DNA of 40,135 bases from Dissophora ornata (Eukaryota > Mortierellomycota > Mortierellomycetes > Mortierellales > Mortierellaceae). This document shows, in pieces, positions 31,637 to 40,135 of the stretch. Below the pieces are notes generated by a model, which did no database searches, was not told the origin of the DNA, and saw only the letters and a list, made by a program, of their open reading frames with translations. The first letter of the stretch is position 1. Each line of letters opens with the position of its first letter. The stretch covers positions 1-40,135 of the forward strand of contig MU616812.1 of the NCBI GenBank assembly GCA_025201705.1, in the 5' to 3' direction. A program made the translations under genes and the position numbers.

Positions 31637-32340
31637 GTCTGCTCAATGTATGACTCTGCAGTCGGCTAGCCCACGGTATTTCTTTCGAGAATAGAGAGAC
31701 AGAGAGAGAGAGAGAGAGAGAATGAATACATCTGCGAAATACGGATTGCGGTTGCTTGCTTTGTTAATGTAGTATGAAGATGAGAGCAGAGTAGTAATCG
31801 TGTTTTGGTCAATGGCATCCTTTTGGAGACTGTCTCCCTTATATAGCAAACGTGGCTATTAAGAAGGCAAGGGATTTAGAAATGCGATATTGAATATCCC
31901 TTATCGGGAGTTCAAGGAGAGAACCTGAGCCTCGCCTCCGCAAAGGCAAAAGGATTTTGGGGTTTGGGGGTTGTCCTTTAGAAGTAGCATCCTGCTCCAA
32001 GGATGTCCCTGGGTCCATCCTGGAATTGTTCATCGTCACACAGGTAAAATAATTTATTACATTCCCAGGAACCAATTCGCCATAGGATAACCAAATGAAA
32101 TACTCGGGATCGGTTGTTAACCAAAGTGCCAGGCCATATCCAGGTGTAGTCTGCGACCACAAGTGTACTCTCGGGTTCGACTTCGGTAGTAGGTGGTAGT
32201 TGTGGGTGGCGCTTATTTGTTGAAATACTTGACTCGCCTCCTTAAAAGATCATCTTTGCCACCAATTTTCTGCAAGTCCGAAAGGCTGAGAAAATGCATC
32301 ATTTTTTGAAGGACGGTATGGACAAGAGGCCGCAGGTGAA
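31637..32340. other. Spacer between two pseudogenes
   Basis: Holds the presumed promoter of the secreted-protein pseudogene and a GA dinucleotide run at about 31691-31720. A minus-strand open frame at 31839-32162 (107 codons) has no recognisable product. From about 32245 there is weak, frame-shifted similarity to the MGQYY family leading into the next feature. Confidence 0.4.
31838..31846 (-). promoter_or_regulatory. TATA-like box of the secreted-protein pseudogene
   Basis: Reading the minus strand, CTATATAAG lies about 200 bp ahead of the ATG at 31636. Position and sequence fit a TATA promoter, the kind often found on regulated secreted-protein genes. Confidence 0.4.
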
Positions 32341-32691
32341 GGGGCCAAAGACTTTCTCAAGGGAGCCATCTCTCAATAGACGAAACATCAAATCTCGAAG
32401 GCTGATGAACCCCACCAACCGGCGCTAAATCTCGACAAGAAGGGGTACTTCGATTTAAGGATATTCCCGGACATCGCAACCTATATCGACGAAGTTGCAG
32501 ATGAAGGGGCTGCACAGTCCTATTTCTTCTCGACTGGCGAGGGTCGTGGTGATATCTATGCATTCCGATAGGGTCGATGGGCTGGACAACGCCTCATGAT
32601 CCGTGAGAAGGAGAAGGTCGATGACTCGAATTCGTGGATGAGTATCAGTGAGAAGGTGATAGAGGACATCGCTAGGCATATGGGCGAATAA
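32341..32691 (+). pseudogene. Broken paralogue of the MGQYY-family gene
   Basis: One frame of 117 codons aligns without gaps over its first half to the intact gene at 7855-8580: AKDFLK with AKRDFLK, LNLDKKGYFDLRIF with LNLDKKEFLDPRKF, then GRWAGQRLMIREKE with GRWAGNHITIREKE, and SWMSISE with SWDDISE. It ends with a normal-position stop at 32689-32691. In-frame TAG codons lie at 32377-32379 and 32569-32571. The intact gene's N-terminal half (MGQYY through the GNWSGD block) is absent or too decayed to see, apart from weak similarity from 32245. A diverged, dead copy. Confidence 0.8.
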
Positions 32692-33644
32692 GAATATTAA
32701 TGAGCGAGGCCAACGTCCTATATTTGAACTCGTAGTATCATTAAAAAAATGTATGGAGATCCAGTTAGGATAAAGTACGCGAACCCGATGCACCCTCTCA
32801 CGCATGCAAGCAAAGAAGTTACTGCTGACAGTCGATGAAAGGAATAGAGCTTTGAGTTGCAGTCTATTGGCGCAGAAAGGGACTCTGCTAAGAAACCATC
32901 ATTTGACTGTGTTGCTTCAGCTACAGGTGTACTCAAGAAGAAAGAATAGGCAAAACATATATTATGCCCCTATCACCCGTCGGAATTGGACAGGGGAGGG
33001 TGAAGAGTAAAGATTCCATGAGAAAATAAGAACTTGGTGCGATGACACGCTGTGGACATTTACTGCCCTGCATTCTAGCTTCTTGAATTGTCTGCTTCAC
33101 CCCAATCTATCAAGTGCTATCGTGCATAGTCTACCACCCAACGTTTCGTTTCGAGATTATCAAAACTTAAAACGCGAATCAGTGCACGGACCTGCTCCAG
33201 TTACGGCAAGTGGAAAGATCGTCGTCGATCAGCGTAACGAAAATCCTACTGAAAGAACGACAACATACAAAAATACAATGTATTCAGAGATAAACTTGTA
33301 TGAGTTAGATAAATATTGTTCCTTGCAACGCAGAGCACCCTGCCTGTCTTTGGGGGGGGGGGGTGGATCGGTTGGGAGTCACTAGGTGTGGAAGAATGTT
33401 TGATCAATTTGAAGTGAACGCGTCGTAGAGTACACGTATTTTGCTCAAGTAGAGATCAATAGAAGACGATTGCTTTATGGATGAGCCAAATACAGGCAAA
33501 TGATCTATGGATCGGTCAATCCAAAAGGCGCGACGCGTTTTTCGAAGAATAGCACAGCGTATAAGCATGTAAACCTCTCGAAGGATATGTCAATTATCTT
33601 ATATTAGGAGTTGAATACACCACATCTAATTTGTAAAACTTCGA
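32692..33644. other. Spacer, nothing recognised
   Basis: A/T-rich with short open frames only. A G-run lies around 33352-33363. It is probably the 3' flank of the dual-zinc-finger gene. Confidence 0.4.
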
Positions 33645-35761
33645 TTAATCTCGCATAGGGGAGGACACGGCTGTGTGGGTGACAGAGGAAGGTGCTGGCG
33701 AAGATCCTGAATTCTCGCTCTGATAATCTTCTCCCTCATCACCGTACTCTTCTACCATTCTAGGACTATGTTTTAAGTTTTCTGTGTCTGAAGATGCTGC
33801 GGTGGTGGCAACGGCCGCAGCTGCAGCTGCTATCTCCTCTTTCCTCTCTTTGTGGATCATACTCTGGTGGCGTCTCATCGTGCTGATAGAGTCGTACGCC
33901 TTGGTACATCCATCGATCCCGCAGACAATCACCTGCGTGACATGTCGCTTCTCGTGTCGTTTCAGATGGAACTTGTCCATGAACGATTTTCCACACCCCT
34001 CGAACGTGCAAGGATACATCCTTGGTCGCGTCGGAACTGGTCTCGGCCGTGGGGTTGGAGCTGGTGTCGATCGTGCACTAGAATCTCCACCATCATCATC
34101 TCCACCTCCACCACTTCCTCCTCCTACAGCGGTAGCTGTTGATCCTGATCCTGCGGAAAAGGAATGGGGGCCTCGTTTCCGTTTCGCGCCTGTTCTTGAG
34201 ATGTTATTGGTTGTTGCTGAATCCATGTCGTCGTCATTGTTCGCCACAGCCCTATGTTTCTGGAATCCACGCTTCTTTTTTAGCGAGGGTAAGGATGCTG
34301 GAGCTGGAGAACTTTCGCGGCTCTCAGGAGTCGTCCCACGATCAGGCGTGTCGTAGCCATTGTTATTGTCCATCTGATTCAGAACAGCCATGCGCGCTAA
34401 ATTGGTGGCGGTAGCGGAAGTCGAACTGGCGGCGGATGACGATAGTGTTGGCATTGGGTAAGAGCGCTGGATAAAGTATGGGCGTGATTCGTTTAGCAAC
34501 ATCTCTTGATCTATGAAATTTGTTCAGTGAAGGATTACAGAGTCAGTTATGGAGGGACGGATATCGGAAAAACTTATTCGAGATTGCTTACCCGAAATCC
34601 AGAGCGGGATGGAAATTTCTCCGCCAAGAGTTTGAACTACTGTGCTGGATCGGCCCCATTTCCTAGCCTTTTGATTCTTATCAATGACAAATGTCGGCAC
34701 CGACTTGGCTGTAGGGAGGTCAACCATGATTTTCGATTGGTTCCCGCCTCCCGTAATTGATGCCATTGCTGATGTTCCTTTAGTTTGTTTCTTTTGTCGA
34801 ACGCCGGCCCCTGTACTGCCAGAGGCACGCTTTGCTGGGGTATCGATCGCATCCGGCACATCCTCTTGATTGACTTCAGAATGTGCACGATCCACCGTGG
34901 CATCCACGATCGCTAATTCCGAGACATATTTATCTAAACATCGTACATTAGCAAGGTTTGTTATCCGCACTCACTAGTTGATATAACCACAAATATAATT
35001 GTCATGCTGGACTTCAGTTGCTCACCTTCCACCACGTCCACTGACTCAATGTCAAGGTTTTCGTCCAAAGTAGAATCGGCTTCCTTTGTCACTGATGTGG
35101 AGGATTTGCTGGTCGGGATCTTGATCGTGGTGATAGAGCTACGCAGAGGACTCGGCTGTATTGCCTCGGATGATACTGTTCCTGTCTTTAATTTCTTGTG
35201 CGGAGGCTCTGCATGTCCTGATTTCTTGGTCGTTAAGGTTGCTTGTGGCGATGAATCCACATCTATCCTACCGCCGTTCGAATCGGTGTTATTGCCGGTG
35301 CTACCATTACTGCTGCGTGTTCCATGGCCATTGGTGGATCTGGGGGTTGTGAGGGCTGATGCTGCATTTCCTCCTCCCGCCTTCCTCCCCTTTTGCGTTG
35401 CTTCCGAAGTCGCTTTCTTACTTTGATGATCCGATTCTTTTTCCGTGCCCGCATTAAAGGAGATGGTGGATGATGTTGCGACTGTTGAGCCATCGCCATG
35501 ACCATTGTCGTCCATTGATGCCGGCTCATCATTATCGTAGACACAGGTCAGGTCTGCACCTCCCTTTACGCAACTTGAGCAGGCAGGTCTTAGCTTATCA
35601 CATTTTGTCTTCTTGACACGGCACCGTGCACAGGGGCGATACACCCCTGGTCTGGCTCCAAGAGGCCCTTGTGCCACGCTATTGGAACGAGCAGGAGACG
35701 CGGAAGTGGCCAGTGGAAAGCTGCTGGAAGGCATATCCTTGACCCTCGGCTTAGAAGCCAT
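33645..35761 (-). CDS. Transcription factor with Zn(II)2Cys6 cluster and two C2H2 fingers
   Basis: Three exons: 35761-35026, 34933-34592 and 34510-33645, giving 647 aa. Donors are GTGAGC and GTAAGC; acceptors are TTTAG and CATAG; both introns are phase 1. The N-terminus holds a complete Zn2Cys6 cluster (Cys44, 47, 54, 61, 64 and 73: CARCRVKKTKCDKLRPAC...). The C-terminal region holds two adjacent C2H2 fingers (about 527-579), YPCTFEGCGKSF...H...H and VCGIDGCTKAYD...H...H, both with Cx4C-x12-H spacing. Between them is Ser/Thr/Gly-rich disordered sequence with small basic patches. A nuclear DNA-binding regulator is expected; targets are unknown. There is no fungal_trans domain. An in-frame ATG at 35839 would add 26 residues; I prefer MASKPRV. 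Confidence 0.85.
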
Positions 35762-37058
35762 TGCTGTTGCAAAGAACTGGGTCTTCACGGTATATGGCTG
35801 AAGGTGTCGATGGTGACCCCTGACACTGTCAAATCGCAAGGCTGTGTTCTTCTAACGCACGACGTTCCTCTACGGTTCATATATGATGCACTGTGTCAGG
35901 TACATCTTATCCGCCAGCAAGGTTTATCTAGTTTATCTCTTTTCATGGATTGCTTGCTGGACCAACCTTGCAGCCCCAGAGTCGTAGTGTCGTAGTTAGA
36001 AGGTCCGTTGCGACTTCTTGTTTCCTAGACTCCTTTGATACGGTCGTTTGATCCTTCTCGACGCGTGCTTTTGGTTTCTATACCGTTGTGCTGTCCCTTT
36101 ACTTCTGTTTATTTCGAGGTGCAGCTGGGTGAGTACAGTTGCGTCCTTCGAATATTAAAGAGAAGTGAGAGGATGGGTGATTGCAATCTGACTGAATTGG
36201 AATAGGCGGGGGCGAGTCGGATGGACAGGGTTCTGCAGATCAGACAAAGAGTAGCATCCGATTCAACACTATTGGTATGATCAGGTTGTTGAGCTGATCT
36301 GTGGATGGGTGCGCGATTAATACAAAAAAAAGAGGGAGATTGTGCGGCGCAATGGCGGTGGTGGTTATTTGTATTTATCAGTCGTTTTGTGGTTGTGGTT
36401 GTAGTTGTGTATGCTATCAATGTTTGTCAATGTTTATGTATGCAACCTTGACTAGCTTCCCGTCTGCGGCTATGAATTGGGATGAATCTAATGGGTTTAC
36501 TATGGTCTTCTCATTCTTACTCTTAGCCAACCGACAAAGTAAAATAAACTACAGAGCGCAATCCTGCTAGCCTCTTGCCTGCGCCCTGCAAGTGCAACAG
36601 AGGGAGGCGATACGCTGCAGAAAGTTGACTCGGAAGATGGACTCTAAGGAGATGATGAGAAAGTAAGCGTTCGGATCATTCTGAATGAGGGAGACGCCCT
36701 CGCGTACCGGACGCGAGAATAACCGTAGCCGTGACGCGCGACAGGGCACGACTCACATTGGCCGCCACCAAAATATTAACACGTTTCATTATTTTCTGCC
36801 CTTCCAAGCGATGTCCCCCAACTAGACCAGAAGCCCACCAGCCCTTGGCCTTGATTGGCGACGTCCCTACGTGGGATATCTTCATTGCCTCTCCGAGGTC
36901 GCGAAGATCTACTACGTGGGTCTAATTAATCGCTGTAGCGTGTCTGCGTCCCCCCTAGGGTCACTTTTCTAATTTTCGATAAAGAGCGACGCAGCACAAT
37001 GTTCATTGTCCCTTTGTCCCTCTGCATTCATTTCCTCGAATCTATTCCTCATTTGCCG
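35762..37058. promoter_or_regulatory. Divergent 1.3-kb intergenic region
   Basis: Lies between the divergent starts of the dual zinc-finger gene and the F-box gene. A large, gene-free promoter region fits a regulated transcription factor. I found no recognisable open frame and no strong repeat. Short Thr-rich frames near 36109-36420 are simple-sequence shadows. Confidence 0.4.
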
Positions 37059-38906
37059 ATGATCTCCATCTTTGACCTTCCACATGTCCTTGAAGGTATT
37101 CGTGACGGTCTTGCACCCAAGGACGTGGCGTCCTGTGCGTTGGTCTGCCACTCCTGGTCCCTAATCTTTGGCCCTTTTTCCTGGCGCGCCTTCGTTCTCA
37201 AGGAAAAGGATTACGCCAAGTTGCTTTCCGAGCAGAGCACCCGAAAGCTCTTCGATACTCGAGTTCATACAATTGAGGATCTGACCATCATTGCACACCA
37301 GGCTCTGCGGCCCTTCGAAACGCATTTCAGAAATCACCCTGAACTCTTGCAGAACCAGCTGACTCGAATTTCCTTGTCGGGCGATTGTCGCCACACATCC
37401 CAGTTTAACGACGAAACGACCGAAACCGTACTTCAGCTCATAGAAAGAAACGAAGCTCAATTAGTTCATGTCGAGGTATGGGTCGCCGAGTTACCCGACC
37501 GCTTCGTAGACAGACTCACCATCGTTTTCCCGCGGATGAAGGCGTTACGAACGTTGTCCCTCCGGGGTGACAAATCTATCTCTATACGGGATCTGAACGT
37601 CATCTTACGGAACTACCCTCCACAGGTCGAGTCTTTGGAGATCGACTACACATTGACAGGTTATAAACTTCAGGTCCGACAGTGGAATTTGTACGGCATT
37701 CTAGACGACCAGGATTGGGTTGGTTATCACGACACAACGGATGACTGGCCCCTCCTAGCATGGTACTGGAGTGGAGCCCCACAGTCCAACATCCGCCGTT
37801 TGGTCTTACCCAAGTGCTCTGAATATCCGGAGGGAACTTGTCCTGGAGTGCTTCTATTCCTAAAGCACCGTTGTCACAAGATGGTGGAGTTCAAATTGCC
37901 TGCTATGAATCCTGTACCGAGACCCAAAGATGTAGCTACTGCTCTGGGGAGATGCCCAAAGATACGGCATTTGGAGTTCGAGGGCATTGCACGAGAGATG
38001 CTGCCAATATATCCTTCGGCGATTCGGGCATGTCATGCTTTGGAGTCACTGACAGTTTCGGGGAGTGTGTTTGACGCACGAGATGTGATGAAAGCAATTG
38101 TGGATACGCATGCTTCGACGATCAAAAAAATCCGATGGACAGGCGGTGGCGGATTCACTGGAGGATTGGATCTGGAGGAGTTCTTAAGGTCGTGTCCAAA
38201 CCTGGAGCGCTTGGAGACTTCGTATGGCGACATGAATTCGTTCACAGGACAAGGTGCTGTTGGTAGCCTATGGATCCGTGACCAACCGGTGCCTTCCTTC
38301 GTCGCATCGCTACCACCTTCCTCAATACCCCCTCCCAATCCTGTTTACTGGGCCTGCCAATCAAGCCTGACGTATTTGGACGTCTTGTTTTGCCCTGACC
38401 GGAAGTCTTTGAAGATGCAGCAGCTCCGGGAGCAGGTTGAATTCACCTACATAAAACTGGGGCAGCTGCATGTTTTGGAGGAACTGCACCTAGGATGCGA
38501 CTGTCGATGTGTTAGGCAGCAGTTATCCTTCTGTACTCATTCACAATGGAATCGCACGTATGGAGCGCCCGAGGTTGTTAACCTACCTAAACCTAGCAAG
38601 ACATTAACAGGAGGACAGTCCTCTGTATCCGAGGGCAACCAGGACACTAACAATGCCAACAGGGAAATTGCATGGAAGGATAAGGATGCCATTCTCGATA
38701 TGTCTTTGGCCACTGGTCTTGCACATCTTTCTGAGTTGAAAAAGCTGCAGGTACTCAATATTTCGAGGATCAAAGGCCACAAGATAGGGTCTCCAGAACT
38801 GATGTGGATGAAAGCGAACTGGCCCCAACTGGAGAAATTTGATGGACTTCGGAATCCTACGCTTTGGGAATGGGTGTACACGAACTGGCCTTCGCTCCTG
38901 AAATAA
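37059..38906 (+). CDS. F-box protein with leucine-rich region
   Basis: Single exon, 615 aa from the ATG at 37059; a more upstream in-frame ATG (36999) would add a hydrophobic stretch before the F-box. Residues 1-45 are an F-box (IFDLPHVLEGIRDGLAPKDV, then CALVCHSWSLIFGPFSWRAF), which links to Skp1 in SCF ubiquitin ligases. The remainder has irregular LRR-like strands (RTLSLRGDKSISI, KIRHLEFEGIA, ALESLTVSGSVF, LQVLNISRIKG) for substrate binding. Such F-box/LRR proteins are, from memory, a large family in Mortierella-type fungi. The substrate is unknown. Confidence 0.82.
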   Translation: MISIFDLPHVLEGIRDGLAPKDVASCALVCHSWSLIFGPFSWRAFVLKEKDYAKLLSEQSTRKLFDTRVHTIEDLTIIAHQALRPFETHFRNHPELLQNQLTRISLSGDCRHTSQFNDETTETVLQLIERNEAQLVHVEVWVAELPDRFVDRLTIVFPRMKALRTLSLRGDKSISIRDLNVILRNYPPQVESLEIDYTLTGYKLQVRQWNLYGILDDQDWVGYHDTTDDWPLLAWYWSGAPQSNIRRLVLPKCSEYPEGTCPGVLLFLKHRCHKMVEFKLPAMNPVPRPKDVATALGRCPKIRHLEFEGIAREMLPIYPSAIRACHALESLTVSGSVFDARDVMKAIVDTHASTIKKIRWTGGGGFTGGLDLEEFLRSCPNLERLETSYGDMNSFTGQGAVGSLWIRDQPVPSFVASLPPSSIPPPNPVYWACQSSLTYLDVLFCPDRKSLKMQQLREQVEFTYIKLGQLHVLEELHLGCDCRCVRQQLSFCTHSQWNRTYGAPEVVNLPKPSKTLTGGQSSVSEGNQDTNNANREIAWKDKDAILDMSLATGLAHLSELKKLQVLNISRIKGHKIGSPELMWMKANWPQLEKFDGLRNPTLWEWVYTNWPSLLK

Positions 38907-39696
38907 AACTGCATATGCCAACGGTTCCCGCCTGATTCCAGTCGTTGACTTGCCGAACCGTCTGTAAACGCATCCAGCCCCGACTCTATTGCTTGCGCTA
39001 TCCTGTGGCCCAATCTTCACAATCGTGACAATCGACACTCTTGGTGCGCATCCCTCACTCCTATAATTATTATGAAAATTCACTTCTCATATGTGTCGTT
39101 GCCGTAACCTCAGCTCGAGACCAACTTTGTTTGCACCCATCATGGCATCCGATTTTGCAAAAAAATATGGAAGTGGGCATGGCACGAATACTGCATTTTA
39201 GATCCAAGGGAGCGACTCCATCAACATCGACCGAGATGTACACGATATCAAGGTATTCCTAGGCAAATTCGATTTGCAAGCACAATATTGGCAGCAGTTA
39301 AATGAGTGCGCGCAAGATTAGTGACCAAGTTGCACGTGAGCTGATGGCAACAAGCTGGTGCTGAGACGAGGGCGAGGTTGTCAGAACCCCTGAAAATGTT
39401 ATAGTTATAGTATGGGAAGAGTTCCATTACTAGAAAGTGTTAGATTGACTGTCATAATGTCAATAGCGGAGAGTGAGCAATGTTCCTTCCCCGGTTTAAG
39501 ACGTTGTCTTTGTGAGCAATGTGATGGATCCCATATAAATGAAAGGTGATGGCTTTGTTCACAGAGAGGAAAGAAATGGAAAATACCATTCAAGAGACAA
39601 CCCGCACCACCGTAGACTTCTATTATCGCTTATCTAGCGTATGTACACCTCCTTCTATTCACGTATTTCAGTTCTACATCTATCTTGTTTTTTTTT
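38907..39696. other. Spacer with a possible coding relic
   Basis: A plus-strand stretch from the ATG at 39142 (MASDFAKKYGSGHGTNTAF, then a TAG, then DSINIDRDVHDIKVFLGKFD) to about 39322 reads like a decayed coding segment with one stop. I do not know its family. The rest holds no recognised gene. Confidence 0.3.
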
Positions 39697-40107
39697 TTAC
39701 AACTTCGCCTCCGAGACGATCATACCGTCCAAGCGTCCCTTGATGGTTTCCTCGGCCTCCTGGACTATCCTCTTAAGAAGGACGTCGCATGTGGGGATAT
39801 CCCTGATCAATCCAACAATCTGACCAGCGGTCCAGATACCATGGTCAGGGTCACCGTTCTCGTAGACGAGCTTGCCACGTTGTCCCGAGACCAAGGGTGC
39901 AACCTCGGTAAACTCTGCTCCGCCGGGCTTGCGTTCGATCGCAATGACTTCCTTGGCAACCTTGTTGCGGAAGACACGGGCAGTGTTGTGGAGAGTACGG
40001 AAGATCAAGGAGGTGTCGCGCTCGGACGCCTGAACCATCTGCTCCTTGATGTTGTTGTGGATGGGGGCTTCCTGGGTGCACAAGAAACGGGTACCCATGT
40101 TGACACC
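39697..40107 (-). CDS. Nitronate monooxygenase, last exon (partial)
   Basis: The window end cuts this gene. The last exon (136 codons plus stop) follows an acceptor CAACAG at 40108-40113 in phase 0. GVNMGTRFLCTQEAP is the conserved strand and FMN-phosphate neighbourhood of the 2-nitropropane dioxygenase/nitronate monooxygenase barrel; VYENGDPDHGIWTAGQIVGLI and a helical tail follow, as in family C-termini. These FMN enzymes oxidise alkyl nitronates such as propionate-3-nitronate. The N-terminal barrel with the catalytic His is outside the window, so completeness cannot be judged. Confidence 0.82.
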   Translation of the reverse strand, partial: GVNMGTRFLCTQEAPIHNNIKEQMVQASERDTSLIFRTLHNTARVFRNKVAKEVIAIERKPGGAEFTEVAPLVSGQRGKLVYENGDPDHGIWTAGQIVGLIRDIPTCDVLLKRIVQEAEETIKGRLDGMIVSEAKL

Positions 40108-40135
40108 CTGTTGATAGTAACGAAAGCCAAAAAAA

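Noticed and set aside
33784..34356. 190-codon plus-strand frame opposite the zinc-finger gene
   Set aside because: Antisense shadow of Ser/Gly/Pro-rich coding sequence that contains the conserved C2H2 fingers on the minus strand.

Overview
The window looks like nuclear DNA of an early-diverging filamentous fungus. Genes are split by short GT-AG introns (about 50-300 nt), with CTAAT/CTGAC-like branch sites just upstream of the acceptors. Homologues of conserved eukaryotic genes are interleaved with degenerate gene copies and transposon debris. The mix of proteins suggests Mortierellomycotina (Mortierella in the broad sense). That placement is inference from memory of such genomes and was not searched.

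Region 1 (1-8.9 kb): a 743-aa leucine-rich-repeat protein; TFB5, the smallest TFIIH subunit (two exons, minus strand); a three-exon CDC20-type activator of the anaphase-promoting complex; and a 241-aa protein of unknown function starting MGQYY. Region 2 (8.9-21.5 kb): a dense block of housekeeping genes. They are a zinc alcohol dehydrogenase (5 exons), tyrosyl-DNA phosphodiesterase TDP1 (12 exons including a 16-nt microexon), an FGGY-type pentulose kinase, a STRIPAK subunit of the Far11/STRIP family (7 exons), and the V-ATPase assembly factor VMA12 (4 exons). The exon models were built by eye. Their phases close and they give ordinary family lengths.

Region 3 (21.8-24.5 kb): an initiator tRNA-Met, a foldback element with arms of about 190 bp starting about 20 bp behind it, a 5'-truncated gene, a Harbinger-type transposase relic and a possible oxidoreductase tail. 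Region 4 (25-31 kb): a Ser/Thr-rich single-pass membrane protein, an unrecognised gene with one apparent frameshift, and a large acidic protein with an Scm3/HJURP-like CENP-A chaperone motif. Region 5 (31.1-32.7 kb): two adjacent dead genes, a small secreted protein with two in-frame stops and a broken paralogue of the MGQYY gene. Region 6 (33.6-40.1 kb): a transcription factor with both a Zn(II)2Cys6 cluster and two C2H2 fingers, an F-box protein, and the last exon of a nitronate monooxygenase cut by the window end.

There is no operon logic and most intact genes are general cell biology (transcription/repair, cell cycle, chromatin, V-ATPase assembly, signalling). No single new system stands out. 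The most unusual items are the dual zinc-finger regulator, the foldback element beside the initiator tRNA, the pair of stop-only pseudogenes, the TDP1 microexon that builds a SUMO-binding-like motif, and the fast-evolving Scm3 homologue.
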